From Candidatus Dadabacteria bacterium (lineage in GTDB: Bacteria > Desulfobacterota_D > UBA1144 > Nemesobacterales > CSP1-2), in assembly GCA_022615255.1 (NCBI GenBank), contig JAKEHC010000155.1, positions 1 through 16,149 on the forward strand: a DNA stretch of 16,149 nt, written 5' to 3'. Numbering within the stretch: position 1 is the stretch's first letter; each line of letters begins with the position of its first letter. Positions 16,124 through 16,149 of the stretch are shown here, in pieces. The position numbers and the translations under genes were made by a program. The notes beneath the pieces were generated by a model that saw only the letters and a program-made list of their open reading frames with translations, made no database searches and was not told the origin of the DNA.

Positions 16124-16149
16124 CCGTTTGACTTTATTTATCTTAGTGC

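Overview
The window (16,149 bases, moderately AT-rich, roughly 40% GC by eye) reads as an ordinary chromosomal segment of a Gram-negative-type bacterium. It has homodimeric AceE-type pyruvate dehydrogenase, LipB, cobalamin-dependent MetH and GT39-like membrane glycosyltransferases. The lineage cannot be fixed from sequence alone. The mixture would fit an environmental, possibly uncultured lineage such as Thermodesulfobacteriota, Nitrospirota or Dadabacteria, but that is a guess. I see no insertion sequence, phage gene, CRISPR array, tRNA or rRNA.

Layout. Bases 1-1077 (+) hold the C-terminal end of metH, cut by the left edge. A minus-strand block follows. It contains a secreted PQQ-type sugar (sorbosone/glucose) dehydrogenase broken by one frameshift (1187-2280), a double-domain SagB/ThcOx-type FMN nitroreductase (2335-3867), two tandem paralogous GT39-like membrane glycosyltransferases (4054-5733 and 5898-7565) and a four-helix small membrane protein (7675-8043). 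An extended SDR of the 3beta-HSD/OleD type (8137-9168, +) diverges from the membrane protein. It converges on lipB (9157-9843, -), and their 3' ends overlap by 12 bases.

A 535-base AT-rich intergenic region (9844-10378) separates lipB from the divergent pyruvate dehydrogenase genes aceE (E1), aceF (E2) and lpd (E3), at 10379-16040 (+). This is the one clear functional module. E1 decarboxylates pyruvate, E2 carries the acetyl group on a lipoyl-lysine and passes it to CoA, and E3 reoxidises the lipoyl arm. LipB next door supplies the octanoyl group from which that lipoyl arm is made.

I found no convincing new multi-gene system. The points most worth a second look are: the long Lys/Glu-rich segment that replaces the usual Ala/Pro linker in E2; the tandem glycosyltransferase pair in which one copy has Glu instead of the usual Asp in its first-loop acidic motif; the single frameshift in the PQQ dehydrogenase; the stand-alone SagB-like protein; and several clean inverted repeats in intergenic control regions.
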